A stretch of DNA of 64,000 bases, from positions 9,039,291-9,103,290 of the forward strand of contig CM037872.1 of the NCBI GenBank assembly GCA_021292105.1, read 5' to 3'. A program made the position numbers and the translations under genes. The notes beneath the pieces are model-generated. The model was not told the DNA's origin and did not search any database. It saw only the letters and a program-made list of their open reading frames with translations. Shown piece by piece: positions 1-9,699 of this stretch (the first letter of the stretch is position 1; every line of letters begins with the position of its first letter). Origin of the DNA: Anadara kagoshimensis. Taxonomy: Eukaryota; Mollusca; Bivalvia; Arcoida; Arcidae.

Positions 1-302
1 ACTGCTACATGAAAACTCACACTTCCCTTTGTAATTTTATTCCCATCTTTTTTGGTCCATCCAATACATTTCCAGACATTTATATCGATGATGTGGGAAT
101 CTGGTTTCGATTTTGCCTGAAGAACCAGGACCTAGTTTCGATTCACAATCATTTCCCTAAACTGAAATCTGACAATTTTAAAACATGAACATTTTTTTTG
201 TTTTTAAGCTATTCGTGAATTTAAGATGCCATATTGAAGATCCCTCTAGGCTTATTACATTTATCTTCTTATTTTGTTGAAACCTTTTATATGTACGCAG
301 TA
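1..302. other. Intron 4 sequence, no gene seen
   Basis: AT-rich. A weak resemblance to one end of PAL3 (TTTCGATTCACAATCATTTCC at about 136-156) is the only structure seen. Confidence 0.5.
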
Positions 303-483
303 CAGTCAAACCTGCCTTAAAGACCGTCTCTATATAAGGACCACCTGCTTATAAAGGGCCAGTAGAGTTTCATCCCAATAGTTCTTTATTAATATCATTT
401 GAACCTCTATATAAAGGTCACCTGCGCATAAAGGCCACTTTTACTGGTTCCTTTTGGGTGCCTTTTATAGATAGGTTTGACTG
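303..483. mobile_element. PAL2 palindromic element
   Basis: Begins CAGTCAAACCTGCCTTAAAG after TA and ends with the inverted GGTTTGACTG. The inner GGTCACCTGC / TATAAAGGCC blocks recur inverted in both arms, as in other PAL2 copies. No coding capacity. TA on the left and CA on the right fit a decayed TA target duplication. Confidence 0.8.
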
Positions 484-566
484 CACTATCAAGTATTGCC
501 AAAAGTTGCCATATTTAAGGTTGGGGAAATCTTAGTCAAACGACCAAGTATCACACTAATATGCCA

Positions 567-588
567 TGTGGTTTTTTTTTTTTTTTTT
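567..588. repeat. Poly(T) tract
   Basis: A T homopolymer broken by one G. It creates the short low-complexity open frame around it, which is not a gene. Confidence 0.8.
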
Positions 589-814
589 GTTTTTTTTACC
601 AGTCTGCGAATGAATATATGCATCTGTCTATGAATGCCTATTGTGACAAACTAACTACATTTGTAAACATAAAGTTAAAGAGGTCTGGTTTATGTGGTAT
701 TTGTTGGCAAGTATATGGTGTAGATGTTAAAGTTTTTAATTAAGTTCTTGTTTCAGACACTATCTTGGCCATACAGATGTAATTAAAACATCATTATACT
801 GCTGATATAACTGT

Positions 815-1062
815 CCATCTGACACTCGTGATTTATTGACAGACCAATCACTCATTTATAAAGGTACAATAACCTTTATTAATGGCGTATTGTAAAACAA
901 GGAATTGAATCTTTCCTAAAATATGGACTAAAATGTTGGTTCGAAATATTCTTCTGACAGTTGTGATTTAATGGTAGACCAATCACTTATTTATAAAGGT
1001 ACAATAACCGTAATTGCTTGCATGTTGTAAAACAAAGAAATTTAATCTTTCCTCAAGCATTG
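815..1062. repeat. Two-copy tandem repeat, period about 134 bp
   Basis: GACCAATCACTCATTTATAA followed by AGGTACAATAACC occurs at about 842 and again at 976 with few changes, together with shared TTGTAAAACAA and TTTAATCTTTCCT blocks. Confidence 0.75.
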
Positions 1063-1067
1063 ATTGA

Positions 1068-1365
1068 CTGATGGTTTACGTGATGGTTTACGTCCTACTC
1101 AAGATCCTTGCACTTATATCGAGACGTCACCAGCTACAGGTAAAGCGGTAGACATTTTTACCTTTGCAGTTTGCTCAAGTAATATCTTCTTTAGTGCGCC
1201 AAGCAGGCCTACTGTGAAACAGGGCATCGGTTTTTACGTATCTTTCTGGATGATCTACGCGACTTTCATTTCTAAATGCCGTGTTCTTGGCAAAGAACCG
1301 TCTCTACCTATTTTCAAAAGTTGTTTCACCAAGCCGGAGGTCGAACCCCCAACTTCCAATATAAA
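1068..1365 (-). mobile_element. SINE-A copy (diverged)
   Basis: Read on the minus strand it runs from a B-box-like GGTTCGACCTCC region through the middle block to the 3' signature GACGTCTCGATATAAGTG. The 5' head is truncated before the A box by a poly(T) run. Older than most copies, judging by substitutions. Confidence 0.75.
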
Positions 1366-1378
1366 TATATATTGGTGC

Positions 1379-1403
1379 CTTTTTTTTTTTTTTTTTTTTT
1401 TTT
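1379..1403. repeat. Poly(T) tract
   Basis: T homopolymer at the head end of the neighbouring SINE-A copy. Confidence 0.8.
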
Positions 1404-1499
1404 GTCTAGGAATTTTTTCCCTTATTTGGCTGGTACTCAATGTTTGCAATAAGCTGAGATTTCAAATGGACTTTAGTCACATGCCTTTATATACCATCC

Positions 1500-1865
1500 A
1501 GACCCCATTCAATGGTTTTTTACATGCTCTTACTTGCGTTAATACACGAATTGTTTAAGACGTTGGTTTGTAAATGTTTTTCTCAGCCCAGTCAACGGTT
1601 TTCGACATGCTCTTGCTCGTGAATTCAAATTAACCTCAATGAGTATCGAGTTTATATTTATTTTTAGACCTTGGTTTGTAAACATTTGATCATATCCAAA
1701 GCCCAGTCAACGATTTTCGACATGCCCTTGCGGTTAAAGATATTTTCACTCGCCCACGGTTTCCAACATGCCCTTTCCTCGCGGATACAAATTAATTTCA
1801 GATAGAGTTGAGTTGGTATTTATTGTTTTAGAGTTGGTTTATAAATATTTTCTTCTTTTAAATAA
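1500..1865. repeat. Degenerate tandem repeat, three to four units
   Basis: Units share CAGTCAACGGTTTTCGACATG, GCTCTTGCTCG and TTGGTTTGTAAA blocks at irregular spacing of about 50-115 bp. Strongly decayed. Confidence 0.55.
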
Positions 1866-1992
1866 AACAAAGTTAAATGGAATACAAACAAACGTGGTCA
1901 GAATGTTGGAACTATTTACTGAATGACAAGAATACAAGTCAATTTTTCTTTGTTGATAAAAAGCAATTAACCAAAGATTAAAAAACGTTAAA

Positions 1993-2221
1993 CAGTACAT
2001 ACAGTCCTGTCGAAAGTTTAACACTAAACTGGCGAAAAGGCATCAAAGTTGGGCTAGCGGGTGGCTGAAATTTAGTGAAATTGTGGCGGGAAAGTTGCCG
2101 ATTGATAGATAGCAGTTGCCAAAAAGATGTCGAGGAAAAAACACTAACGAAGGGCCGAATTGAACCGATTAGACACTAATTCCTTTGCTTAATGTTAAAC
2201 TTTCGACAGGTCTGTACAGTA
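1993..2221. mobile_element. PAL1 palindromic element
   Basis: Left end ACAGTCCTGTCGAAAGTTTA, right end TAAACTTTCGACAGGTCTGT. The interior has the usual GCCGA, AGATAGCAG and AAAAGATGTCGAG blocks. No open reading frame of note. Confidence 0.85.
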
Positions 2222-2639
2222 CATGAGACATCATTGATGTTTTACCCTTTTAATCCTTTGACACATAAAATAAAGAAAATCTCGGAAATTGGGTTTGTAT
2301 TACAAACACCATTGACATAGATTTTCCATTTGACAACCAAGAGCACAGTTCTGCAAAACAAATCAAGTGGCATGACCACTAATGGCGATTTTCACGTCAT
2401 ATTGACAACATATAATTCGTTATTTTTGGATTAAAAAGTTTAGATTCTCTGAATGGTCAAAATGACACCAAAATTGCCATATGTATTCATCTCCCATTTT
2501 AAATACAGAAATGAAGTACAGAGCTGTGGAATCTACTGAATTCATGCCTAATTGGCAGCTCATCTATGTCCGTCGTTAGTTATCTCTCGACAGCTTTTAA
2601 GCTATAAGCTATCCATTTCTCGGCTAATGGGCACCTGAT
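2222..2639. other. Intron 4 sequence, nothing recognised
   Basis: AT-rich. No coding match to the expected next cyclase exon on the minus strand, and no clear repeat. Confidence 0.5.
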
Positions 2640-2985
2640 ATTAGGCTCCTAATGAAGTTCGACTCCTAATGAAGTCCAAAGATTGGGGTTCCGTGATTCG
2701 TATAAATACCCCCTAAACATTTATTTGCTGGGAAGTATGGTATAGTAGCCAGGTGTACGTTTGTATGGATGGTCAAAACACGCGATGTATGTGACTGAAT
2801 GTACGTTGCTATTGTTCGTTGTAAATTGAAGTCGTAAAATTTTGAGACTTTTTTTTTTGGTTATATCAAAACGTCTCCTCGTCTGGAGCCCCAATTTTTG
2901 GACTTCATTAGGCGTCGAAATTGTCAACGCCTAATGAAATCCGGACTTCGTTAGGCGTCGGACTTCTTTAGGAGTTACAGGGCTC
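2640..2985. repeat. PAL6: imperfect inverted repeat
   Basis: CTCCTAATGAAGTCCAAAGA followed by TTGGGGT on the left is matched inverted by CCCCAATTTTTGGACTTCAT followed by TAGGCGTC on the right. The right arm repeats the GGACTTC.TTAGGCGTCG block three times. Probably a decayed palindromic element. Confidence 0.6.
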
Positions 2986-3044
2986 CTTTTCAGACTCAGC
3001 GTTGGTCCTTCAACAGGTCTTACTGTAACCCCATGTTAAATATT

Positions 3045-3100
3045 CATGGATTAATAAAACAAACATACAAATCCATGTCCAAATCACAATCCCTAAGTAT
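3045..3100 (+). repeat. DR-D dispersed repeat fragment
   Basis: Contains AATCCATGTCCAAATCACAA followed by TCCCTAAG, the left part of the repeat seen more fully at 40868-41075. Confidence 0.6.
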
Positions 3101-3124
3101 GCAATTTGTAGTTTCTATACTTAC

Positions 3125-3236
3125 TTTCGCTAAATAATCAAATCTTCCAAATAACTCATTAAGAATTCTGACAAGTTCTTCAGCGGTACAATGTGACGCC
3201 AGGTTAGTAAAACCTACTATATCGGCAAACAAAATA
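3125..3236 (-). CDS. ADCY1: Adenylyl cyclase coding exon 4: C1a metal-binding segment
   Basis: Completes serine 297 and encodes residues 298-334, ending at codon border. [10 protein letters not shown] carries the first catalytic metal-binding aspartate of C1a (D302 here). It is followed by [12 protein letters not shown] and [13 protein letters not shown], the helix after the first strand in class III cyclases. The acceptor is TTTTTCTGTTTCAG and the donor is AAA followed by GTAAGT. The next expected segment (ENHC.RIKILGDCYYC in the family), with the second metal-binding aspartate, was looked for down to position 1 and not found, so intron 4 is longer than 3.1 kb. All visible catalytic residues are intact. 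Confidence 0.92.
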
Positions 3237-3606
3237 CTGAAACAGAAAAATAACACACATTTAGAAACCATAAAAAATCAATGCCACTTCTGACCTTTTC
3301 CTTGTGGGCATCATTACGATATCGGCCGAACAATCGAACACAGAGCAGGTTTCAATAACTTTCGTTTTAAAAGCACTGAATGCTTTTCTTCCATTGTTGG
3401 TGTTCACAGGGTTTCGTTTATAAAACATTAAGTTACATGAAATTTTAATGCTTGTTCTACGTTGAATCGGCAATTTTGTGTTGGTTTTCGCAACAGCACA
3501 TTAATTTTTGTCAATCTCAAAAAATATCTTACACATTATATTGGTACTGAGTCTACGACCTGAAAAATACCTCTCACAGGATTTATTCAACGGTTGACTG
3601 TTAGAA

Positions 3607-3913
3607 TGCGGTTTTAGTCAAGAATATTTTACTAATTTCAAGACGTCACCAGCTATAGATGAAGTTGCAGAAATGTTAACATTTGCAGTGCTCTCAAGAC
3701 AATGCATTGGGATGGTTCTTTAGCGTGTCATGCCTATTGTGATACGAAACATCGATTTAAAGATCTCCTTTAAAGGACACCATGACTTTCCTTTCTAAAA
3801 GCCGAGTGCATGGCCAAAAGACAGTCACTTCCTGTTTTCAAGTATTGGTCCTACCCGTTTAGAACCCCCTCCTAAATATGAACCGTGCATTCTACCAACC
3901 CAGCTACCGCAGT
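3607..3913 (-). mobile_element. SINE-A copy in intron 3
   Basis: The minus strand shows the head GCGGTAGCTGGGTTGGTAGA, a decayed B box, the middle block with GTGACTGTCTTTTGGCC, and the 3' signature GACGTC..GAAATTAG..AAATATTCTTGACT. It fills a third of the 922-bp intron between exons 3 and 4. Confidence 0.8.
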
Positions 3914-3944
3914 GTTGTTAATTAAATGAGAATATTTCGGAAAA

Positions 3945-4144
3945 GTACAGACCTTACGAATTTTTTGCACTGAGCTATGGAAAGGAGTCAGCACTGAGCT
4001 GTCCAGTGACCTTAATATGGTTAAAAAGCTACCGAGAGATTGGTAGCAGTTGCCGAAAGGCTGTCGAAATAAAGCTTATGAGGGACCGAGATTACCGTTG
4101 ATTCGATACTAATTCGTTAGCTCAGCTTAGTTAGGCCTGTACTG
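3945..4144. mobile_element. PAL1 element next to the exon 3 donor
   Basis: Left end is decayed (AGTACAGACCTTACGAA); right end is TTAGTTAGGCCTGTACTG followed by TA. The interior has GCTACCGAGAGAT and GCAGTTGCCGAAAGGCTGTC. On the gene strand it starts 14 bases after exon 3. Confidence 0.8.
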
Positions 4145-4158
4145 TATTCGCCTATTAC

Positions 4159-4289
4159 CTGACATTATCGTGGCGCTGAATGTATATTTTATGAAACTGC
4201 CTGTCCATACCCTCCGGGTTGGGGGTATACATATCATTTTTCATCTCCACAGCAACATGTTGAGGCAAAACGCTGAGTAATAATTTTTC
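4159..4289 (-). CDS. ADCY1: Adenylyl cyclase coding exon 3: start of the C1a catalytic domain
   Basis: Encodes residues 254-296 plus two bases of codon 297 (131 bp, ends in phase 2). It reads [19 protein letters not shown], a short variable stretch rich in P/N/G, then [12 protein letters not shown], the conserved entry into the class III cyclase fold. LLLSVLP and [12 protein letters not shown] are hallmark motifs of animal transmembrane adenylyl cyclases. The acceptor is TTTTGTCTTCCAG and the donor is AG followed by GTAATA, the weakest of the four donors. A palindromic PAL1 element ends 14 bases below the exon end, so only about a dozen bases of ordinary intron follow the donor; a second PAL1 lies 88 bases from the acceptor. 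Confidence 0.92.
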
Positions 4290-4377
4290 CTGGAAGACAA
4301 AATAAATAAAACAGTAAATTATAGGTAAATGTTCAATTATAGCAATAAACCCCTACGTTATTTGGAAAAATAAATTA

Positions 4378-4650
4378 CAGGCATGTCGAAAGTTTAACAC
4401 TTAGCTAACGATCCAACCGTTCAAATCGACAACTCGTTAGCTCTGTCATACACCTTTTTTTTAAATCTAATCATAAAAAACATTTTAAAAATAGTATATG
4501 TTTTGAATTTATTATATGAATAAATTCAAAAATGGTCTATGCCAGCTTTATCTCGATAGCTTTTCAACAGTTACTATTTCTTGGGCACTTGGTAGCCGAG
4601 CCTCCTTCTCGTTAGCTAAATGTTAAACTTTCGACTGGTCTGTATTGTAT
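4378..4650. mobile_element. PAL1 element
   Basis: Left CAGGCATGTCGAAAGTTTAA, right TAAACTTTCGACTGGTCTGT. The interior is enlarged by an AT-rich insertion around 4455-4535. It lies 88 bases from the exon 3 acceptor. Confidence 0.78.
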
Positions 4651-4798
4651 TGATCATTCGGTAGCGGAGCTTTCAACTTCTTCCCTTTTAGCTAAGTGTT
4701 AAACCTTTGACAGGTCTGTATTAAATATCTTTGCCACTCGGTTGCCGAGCTTACGACTTCTTCCCTTTTAGCTTAAAATTTCGACAGATCTGTACTAA
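4585..4798. repeat. PAL1 right end repeated three times
   Basis: A ~72-bp block (GGTAGCCGAGC..CTTCTTCCCTTTTAGCT..GTTAAACTTTCGAC..GTCTGTA) occurs three times in direct order at about 4600, 4665 and 4740. A small tandem expansion of one element end. Confidence 0.75.
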
Positions 4799-4920
4799 GC
4801 ATTTAACTCCACACTCCCACGCTATATGGAAAAATATATCATTATCAGGTTGATATTGATTTTAATGGATATTTATTATCTAATAATTTGAAATAATGAC
4901 ATAAAGACGCAATAAAATAA

Positions 4921-6346
4921 CAGTACAGGTCTGTCGAAAGTTTAACACTCAGTTAACGCACTATAGCCGAACCGGCAGTCGCTCTTAGCCCCTCGTTAGC
5001 TATATCTCAACAGCTTTTCGGCAGCTTCTATCTATATCTCAACAGCTTTTCGGCAGATTCTATCTATATCTCAACAGCTTTTCGGCAGCTTCTATCTATA
5101 TCTCAACAGCTTTTCGGCAGATTCTATCTATATCTCAACAGCTTTTCGGCAGATTCTATCTATATCTCAACAGCTTTTCGGCAGCTTCTATCTATATCTC
5201 GACAGCTTTTCGGCAGCTTCTATCTATATCTCAACAGCTTTTCGGCAGATTCTATCTATATCTCAACAGCTTTTCGGCAGCTTCTATCTATATCTCAACA
5301 GCTTTTCGGCAGCTTCTATCTATATCTCAACAGTTTTTCGGCAGCTTCTATCTATATCTCGACAGTTTTTCGGCAGCTTCTATCTATATCTCGGCAGTTT
5401 TTCAGCAGCTTCTATCTATATCTCGACAGTTTTTCGGAAGCTTCTATCTGTATCTCGACAGTTTTTCGGCAGCTTCTATCTATATCTCGACAGTTTTTCG
5501 GAAGCTTCTATCTATATCTCGACAGTTTTTCGGTAGCTTCTATCTATATCTCGACAGTTTTTCGGCAGCTTCTATCTATATCTCGACGGTTTTTCGGAAG
5601 CTTCTATCTATATCTCGACAGTTTTTCGGTAGCTTCTATCTATATCTCGACAGTTTTTCGGCAGCTTCTATCTATATCTCGACGGTTTTTCGGAAGCTTC
5701 TATCTATATCTCGACAGTTTTTCGGTAGCTTCTATCTATATCTCGACAGTTTTTCGGCAGCTTCTATCTATATCTCGACAGTTTTTCGGAAGCTTCTATC
5801 TATATCTCGACAGTTTTTCGGCAGCTTCTATCTATATCTCGACAGTTTTTCGGTAGCTTCTATCTATATCTCGACAGTTTTTCGACAGCTTCTATCTATA
5901 TCTCGACGGTTTTTCGGAAGCTTCTATCTATATCTCGGCAGTTTTTCGGCAGCTTCTATCTATATCTCGACGGTTTTTCGGAAGCTTCTATCTATATCTC
6001 GGCAGTTTTTCGGCAGCTTCTATCTATATCTCGACGGTTTTTCGGCAGCTTCTATCTATATCTCGACAGTTTCTCGGCAGCTTCTATCTATATCTCGACA
6101 GTTTTTCGGCAGCTTCCATCTATATCTCAACAGCTTTTCGGCAGCTTCCATCTATATCTCAGCTTCCATCTATATCTCAACAGCTTTTCGGCAGCTTCCA
6201 TCTATATCTCAACAGCTTTTCGGCAGCTTCCATCTATATCTCAACAGCTTTTCGATCGCCAGGTATCAATATTTCGCCTTTTCGGCAGTCGAGCTCTTGA
6301 CTTTTTCTTTAGCTTAGTGTTAAACTTTCGACGGGCCTGTACCGTG
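4921..6346. mobile_element. PAL1 element enlarged by an internal 32-bp array
   Basis: Normal PAL1 ends enclose the array: left CAGTACAGGTCTGTCGAAAG, right TAAACTTTCGACGGGCCTGT. The element's own interior block CTCGTTAGCTATATCTC..CAGCTTTTCGGCAG is the array unit, so expansion happened inside the element. Confidence 0.85.
5001..6254. repeat. 32-bp tandem array, about 39 units
   Basis: The unit is TATCTCAACAGCTTTTCGGC then AGCTTCTATCTA. Outer units carry CAACAGCTTTT; the inner ones carry CGACAGTTTTT. In the middle a three-unit higher-order repeat alternates CGGAAG, CGGTAG and CGGCAG (clear at about 5585-5760). A short partial unit interrupts near 6160. Confidence 0.95.
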
Positions 6347-6640
6347 CGTTATGAAATACTGGAAGGGTGTTTGTAATTCTATTCAAATCGGTCGTTATGT
6401 GAAACTTCACACAAAAACATAAAATTATGTCTATGTAGATTATATTATTAAACCAGATTATTAACGCATTTAGCGAGGTTTAAAATTACAAAAGTGTATT
6501 GAGTTCAATTTTAGCATTTTATTAGCAAGACGGTTGGCAGAAGCTTCCATTCTTCCATTATCAAACCGCTACTTTTACTAACACAATCAGTGTCCGTCTG
6601 AAAGTCATTTATTTTTTCAACTTTCAAAGTTAGTTCATAA
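6347..6640. other. Intron 2 sequence, nothing recognised
   Basis: AT-rich, no repeat or coding match seen. Confidence 0.5.
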
Positions 6641-6641
6641 G

Positions 6642-6768
6642 ATGCAGTGCAAGTCTTTCGAAAGTTTAACACTGAGATAACAAAAAAGGGTCGAAGCTAG
6701 GCTGCCGACTGGCAAAAATATGAAATATGAATATCTAATGTCGACAAAACTGCTAAGATATAGATAGA
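6642..6768. mobile_element. PAL1 left part, truncated
   Basis: Starts GCAGTGCAAGTCTTTCGAAAG with GTTTAACACTGAGATAAC and continues into the element interior, then stops at the SINE-C tail; no right end follows. Confidence 0.75.
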
Positions 6769-6769
6769 T

Positions 6770-6895
6770 GTTGTGGGTTTTTCTCCGGACACACCGTTTT
6801 TCTTCACCATTCTTGAACTGACCGCCTCGATATACATGTATGTGAAAAAAATCTTGACTTAGGCGTAAAACTCTATTACTCCATTGGCACAGATC
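6770..6895 (+). mobile_element. SINE-C 3' part
   Basis: TTTTTCTCCGGACAC, TGACCGCCTCGATATA and ATCTTGACTTAGGCGTAAAA match the 3' half of the SINE-C copy at 62707-62946. The tRNA-like head is missing. Confidence 0.65.
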
Positions 6896-6920
6896 CTAGA
6901 TGTTATATAACTTTATCTTC

Positions 6921-7308
6921 AGTTGGTTAGTTGAATGTTGCTTAACGTCGCATCAACAATTTTTCAGCTATTCGCGACGAGAACTATTTTTATTAACCTC
7001 TATAGATTAATCTATGAACAAGTTCGTGTATGCATGTGAAATGTGAGTGTGTTTTTAAAATGGTCTGCCTTATCCTAGCGCGCACTCAGGGCGACTTTAA
7101 CGTGCTAGCACACATGAGTCAGTGCGCCGCAGACAATGCAAGCGTACCACTCCCCTAGCCACAATATACTGAAACCAGGTAAACCAGTAAAGGCCAACGA
7201 CAAGGAAAATTGACTTTCCCACAAGTGGTCTGAGCGGGGCTCGAACAAACAGCAGTTAGAGGCTCTGAATTTTTAGACTGACGTCCTATCAATTAGGCCA
7301 CCGCAGCC
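6921..7308 (-). mobile_element. SINE-B copy
   Basis: The minus strand begins with GGCTGCGGTGGCCTAATTGA (A box TGGCCTAATTG), then GTTCGAGCCCC (B box), and ends TTGATGCGACGTTAAGCAAC..TTCAACTAACC. A separate tRNA-derived family from SINE-A. Confidence 0.8.
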
Positions 7309-7311
7309 TTT

Positions 7312-7689
7312 CTCTTCATCTTTTAAAAGTGTTTACTTTTTCATGTCCATTTGCATTATTTGAGGGGAAAAGAACATTGTATATTTGCTGTTTAATCAAA
7401 ACGTCTTTCGATTTTAGTCTTTTAAACTGATACAATTCATATACAGTAATTGCGTTGATTAAACAATTTAAGTCTTATTTCCAAAGCGTTGCCATAGTAA
7501 CGCATATAAACACATCATTATTTCTATATTTCTGATATAACGCAGACATGGCGTCGTGTGAAAGTTAAACTGTTCTTTCGTATAAATTACTGGATCTAGT
7601 AAATTAATTTTGCAAGATATTTAATAGGTACCGTACGATTGATTCAATAAAGTTATATCGGTCAGTTTTTGCTATTCATATTAATGCTG
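7312..7689. other. Intron 2 sequence, nothing recognised
   Basis: AT-rich, no repeat or coding match seen. Confidence 0.45.
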
Positions 7690-7730
7690 TTGTTGTTAAA
7701 TGTTGCTTAACGTCGCATCATCACTTTTTC
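7690..7730 (-). mobile_element. SINE-B 3' end fragment
   Basis: AAATGTTGCTTAACGTCGCA is the inverted 3' end of SINE-B; the rest is absent. Confidence 0.65.
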
Positions 7731-7737
7731 GTTTATT

Positions 7738-7901
7738 TAACCATTGAACCGTCTAGAAATGGTGTTTATAGTGCTATAACTACCATTGCCGTGCAAAGCA
7801 AACTGAATAATGCGCGTTACGGCATTATGATTAGTTTGTTTTGCCTAGCAATGAAAGTTATAGCACTATAAACACCATTTCTAGACAGTTCAATGGTTAT
7901 A
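7738..7901. repeat. PAL5: near-perfect palindrome
   Basis: The arm TAACCATTGAACCGTCTAGA onward is matched inverted by TCTAGACAGTTCAATGGTTA. Pairing continues inward through GGTGTTTATAGTGCTATAACT and the AGTTTG / CAAACT block to an AT-rich centre, giving arms of about 70 bp with few mismatches. It resembles a young palindromic element flanked by TA. Confidence 0.85.
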
Positions 7902-8127
7902 TTTACATATCCCATTTTTTGAAAATCTTATTTTGGTATTTTAATCCTAAAAAACTTTAAAACACTGTCGTGTACGACATGTATTTCCAATCGCTGGAAC
8001 AGCCAATCAATGACATCCCGCGTATAGCTGCATAGAAGAGATGAGTGACGTCACATTGGCAATTATAACTGCCATCTGGTCTTCAACAAAGTTTAATACA
8101 GTAAAACATCACAAATGTAAATATTTA

Positions 8128-8280
8128 GAGCCAGAACCGTGACTTTCATTTCGTAATGTCGTTTGGCGAAAGAACAGTCACTATCCACTGTCAAGTCCTG
8201 AGTCAGACCCAGTCGGAGTTCGAATCCACAACCTCCCACGTACGGAGCGAGCACTCTACCAACTGAGCTACCACAGTGGT
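8128..8280 (-). mobile_element. SINE-A head half
   Basis: The minus strand reads CCACTGTGGTAGCTCAGTTG (A box), GGATTCGAACTCC (B box) and the block up to CGAAATGAAAGTCACGGTTC, then ends. The 3' half is missing. Confidence 0.85.
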
Positions 8281-8380
8281 TGTGTGGATAGCTTGTGATC
8301 AAACATAGCACTGTCGTGCTGTTGTACAGCGTAGTTGGGAAAATTGTGTTGTGGCAAGACAGAATTAAAACCGAAAATTC

Positions 8381-8445
8381 GGGGGGGGGGGTCGATCTAT
8401 GCATAGTCCGACGGATGTTTTTTTTTTTTTTTTTTTTTTTTTTTT
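8381..8445. repeat. G and T homopolymer tracts
   Basis: About ten G at 8381 and more than twenty T at 8418-8445. They create artificial open frames on both strands. Confidence 0.85.
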
Positions 8446-8499
8446 GGAAAAAGAAACAATGTACCAAACCATGTATTGCTAAATTAAATGGTAGAAAAT

Positions 8500-9445
8500 A
8501 ATAATTTCATAAATATATGAAAAAGACAATCGGTAATTAAAATGTAAAAAAGTTGTTCCCGATCGTTTTGTCATTTCGGATAGAGAGAAAGTAGAGTTTT
8601 GCAGATCCTACCGTCGCTATGAGGGGGTACATTCTAGCGGTTGTATGTAACTGGATCATTTGCTGTTAATCTGGGTTTTAATTAACTGCTGATTATCACT
8701 CACAATATTCCCGTTTCATGTTAATGGTGAAGTACAGTTGTATTACCAGTTCCGAATTTTTACTACCGAATAATCTAAAATTTCAATCCCGTTCAATTAA
8801 AAGAATCGCAAAATAACTTTCTCAATTTGCTTCTACTTGAATGTATGGGCATTAATTGTTTAAATAATATAAACTTCAACCGCTTCCTAAATGTATGTGC
8901 AGGACAGGTCGGCAGATTGTTGGTGACCTAGTTTAACGATGTAAACAAATCGTGATCACGGAAATGCTATTTTCAAGAAAACATACTAGCACGTGTTTTT
9001 GAGGACAAGTGTCGATATTTTGGAATCAGTAAACATTTGTATTATTACAACACATAAATTTTATTTCCTCTGCTTGTGGATGACGTCTGCAGTAGCGCTT
9101 ATATGAAACCCTGTTCGGAACTGGTAAAAAGACTGTATTTAAAATTTGTACACAACATTGTACGAATTATCTCCCTTTCACGAAAGTAAAATCTAATCGA
9201 TAAACAGTTTTAAAATATGACACAATTTCCTCAACATCAAAATACGTTATCATAACCTTCAAAATAAATTTAAATTTCCGTAGGTTTCACGAAGAATTAT
9301 TTAAACAACCTGCCGTTGCTGTTCATTTCATAAAAAGTTATGATTTTACATCGTAGGACGCAAACTTCTCGAACTACTTTTTATTGTAAACATGAGATCA
9401 GTTCGCCAAATTGCAGAAATTATTAGATGCATCCCGTCGCAATAT
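8500..9445. other. Intron 2 sequence, nothing recognised
   Basis: AT-rich sequence without any listed repeat. No coding similarity recognised. Confidence 0.45.
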
Positions 9446-9447
9446 TT

Positions 9448-9680
9448 TACCAGATTCCGATATGTATTCTGAAAATTTATTCCAAATGTGCATATGTTAC
9501 CAAATGCATTACCCGTCTCAGAATACATATCTCACGATAAAACAGATATACTTCTTTCACGCTCATTTACCAGGCGCACTATTTTCAGGTGTACTCATAT
9601 CTTATAATTTCATAGCAAAGAAGCTCGATATCTTGGAAGAAAGTGATAGCAATGTACACGCGTTCACTATCGTGAACGCT
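9448..9680 (+). repeat. Duplicated segment, copy 1
   Basis: Shares with 10266-10490 the blocks TTTATTCCAAATGTGCATAT, CGTCTCAGAATACATATCT and ATTTACCAGGCGCACTATTT in the same order and strand, followed by AGCGATAGCAATGTAC-like sequence and GTGAACGC.GTACA. Confidence 0.85.
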
Positions 9681-9699
9681 GTACAAAAACCTGTCAATT

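Noticed and set aside
1..3124. Next cyclase exon (GDCYYC segment) in intron 4
   Set aside because: Looked for on the minus strand by motif and not found; the exon probably lies outside the window.
5001..6254. CRISPR-like regular 32-bp repeats
   Set aside because: No unique spacers; it is a pure tandem array within a mobile element.
8045..8052. TGACGTCA palindrome (also near 28168) as cAMP response element
   Set aside because: About one such 8-mer is expected by chance in 64 kb, and both lie deep in introns without supporting context.
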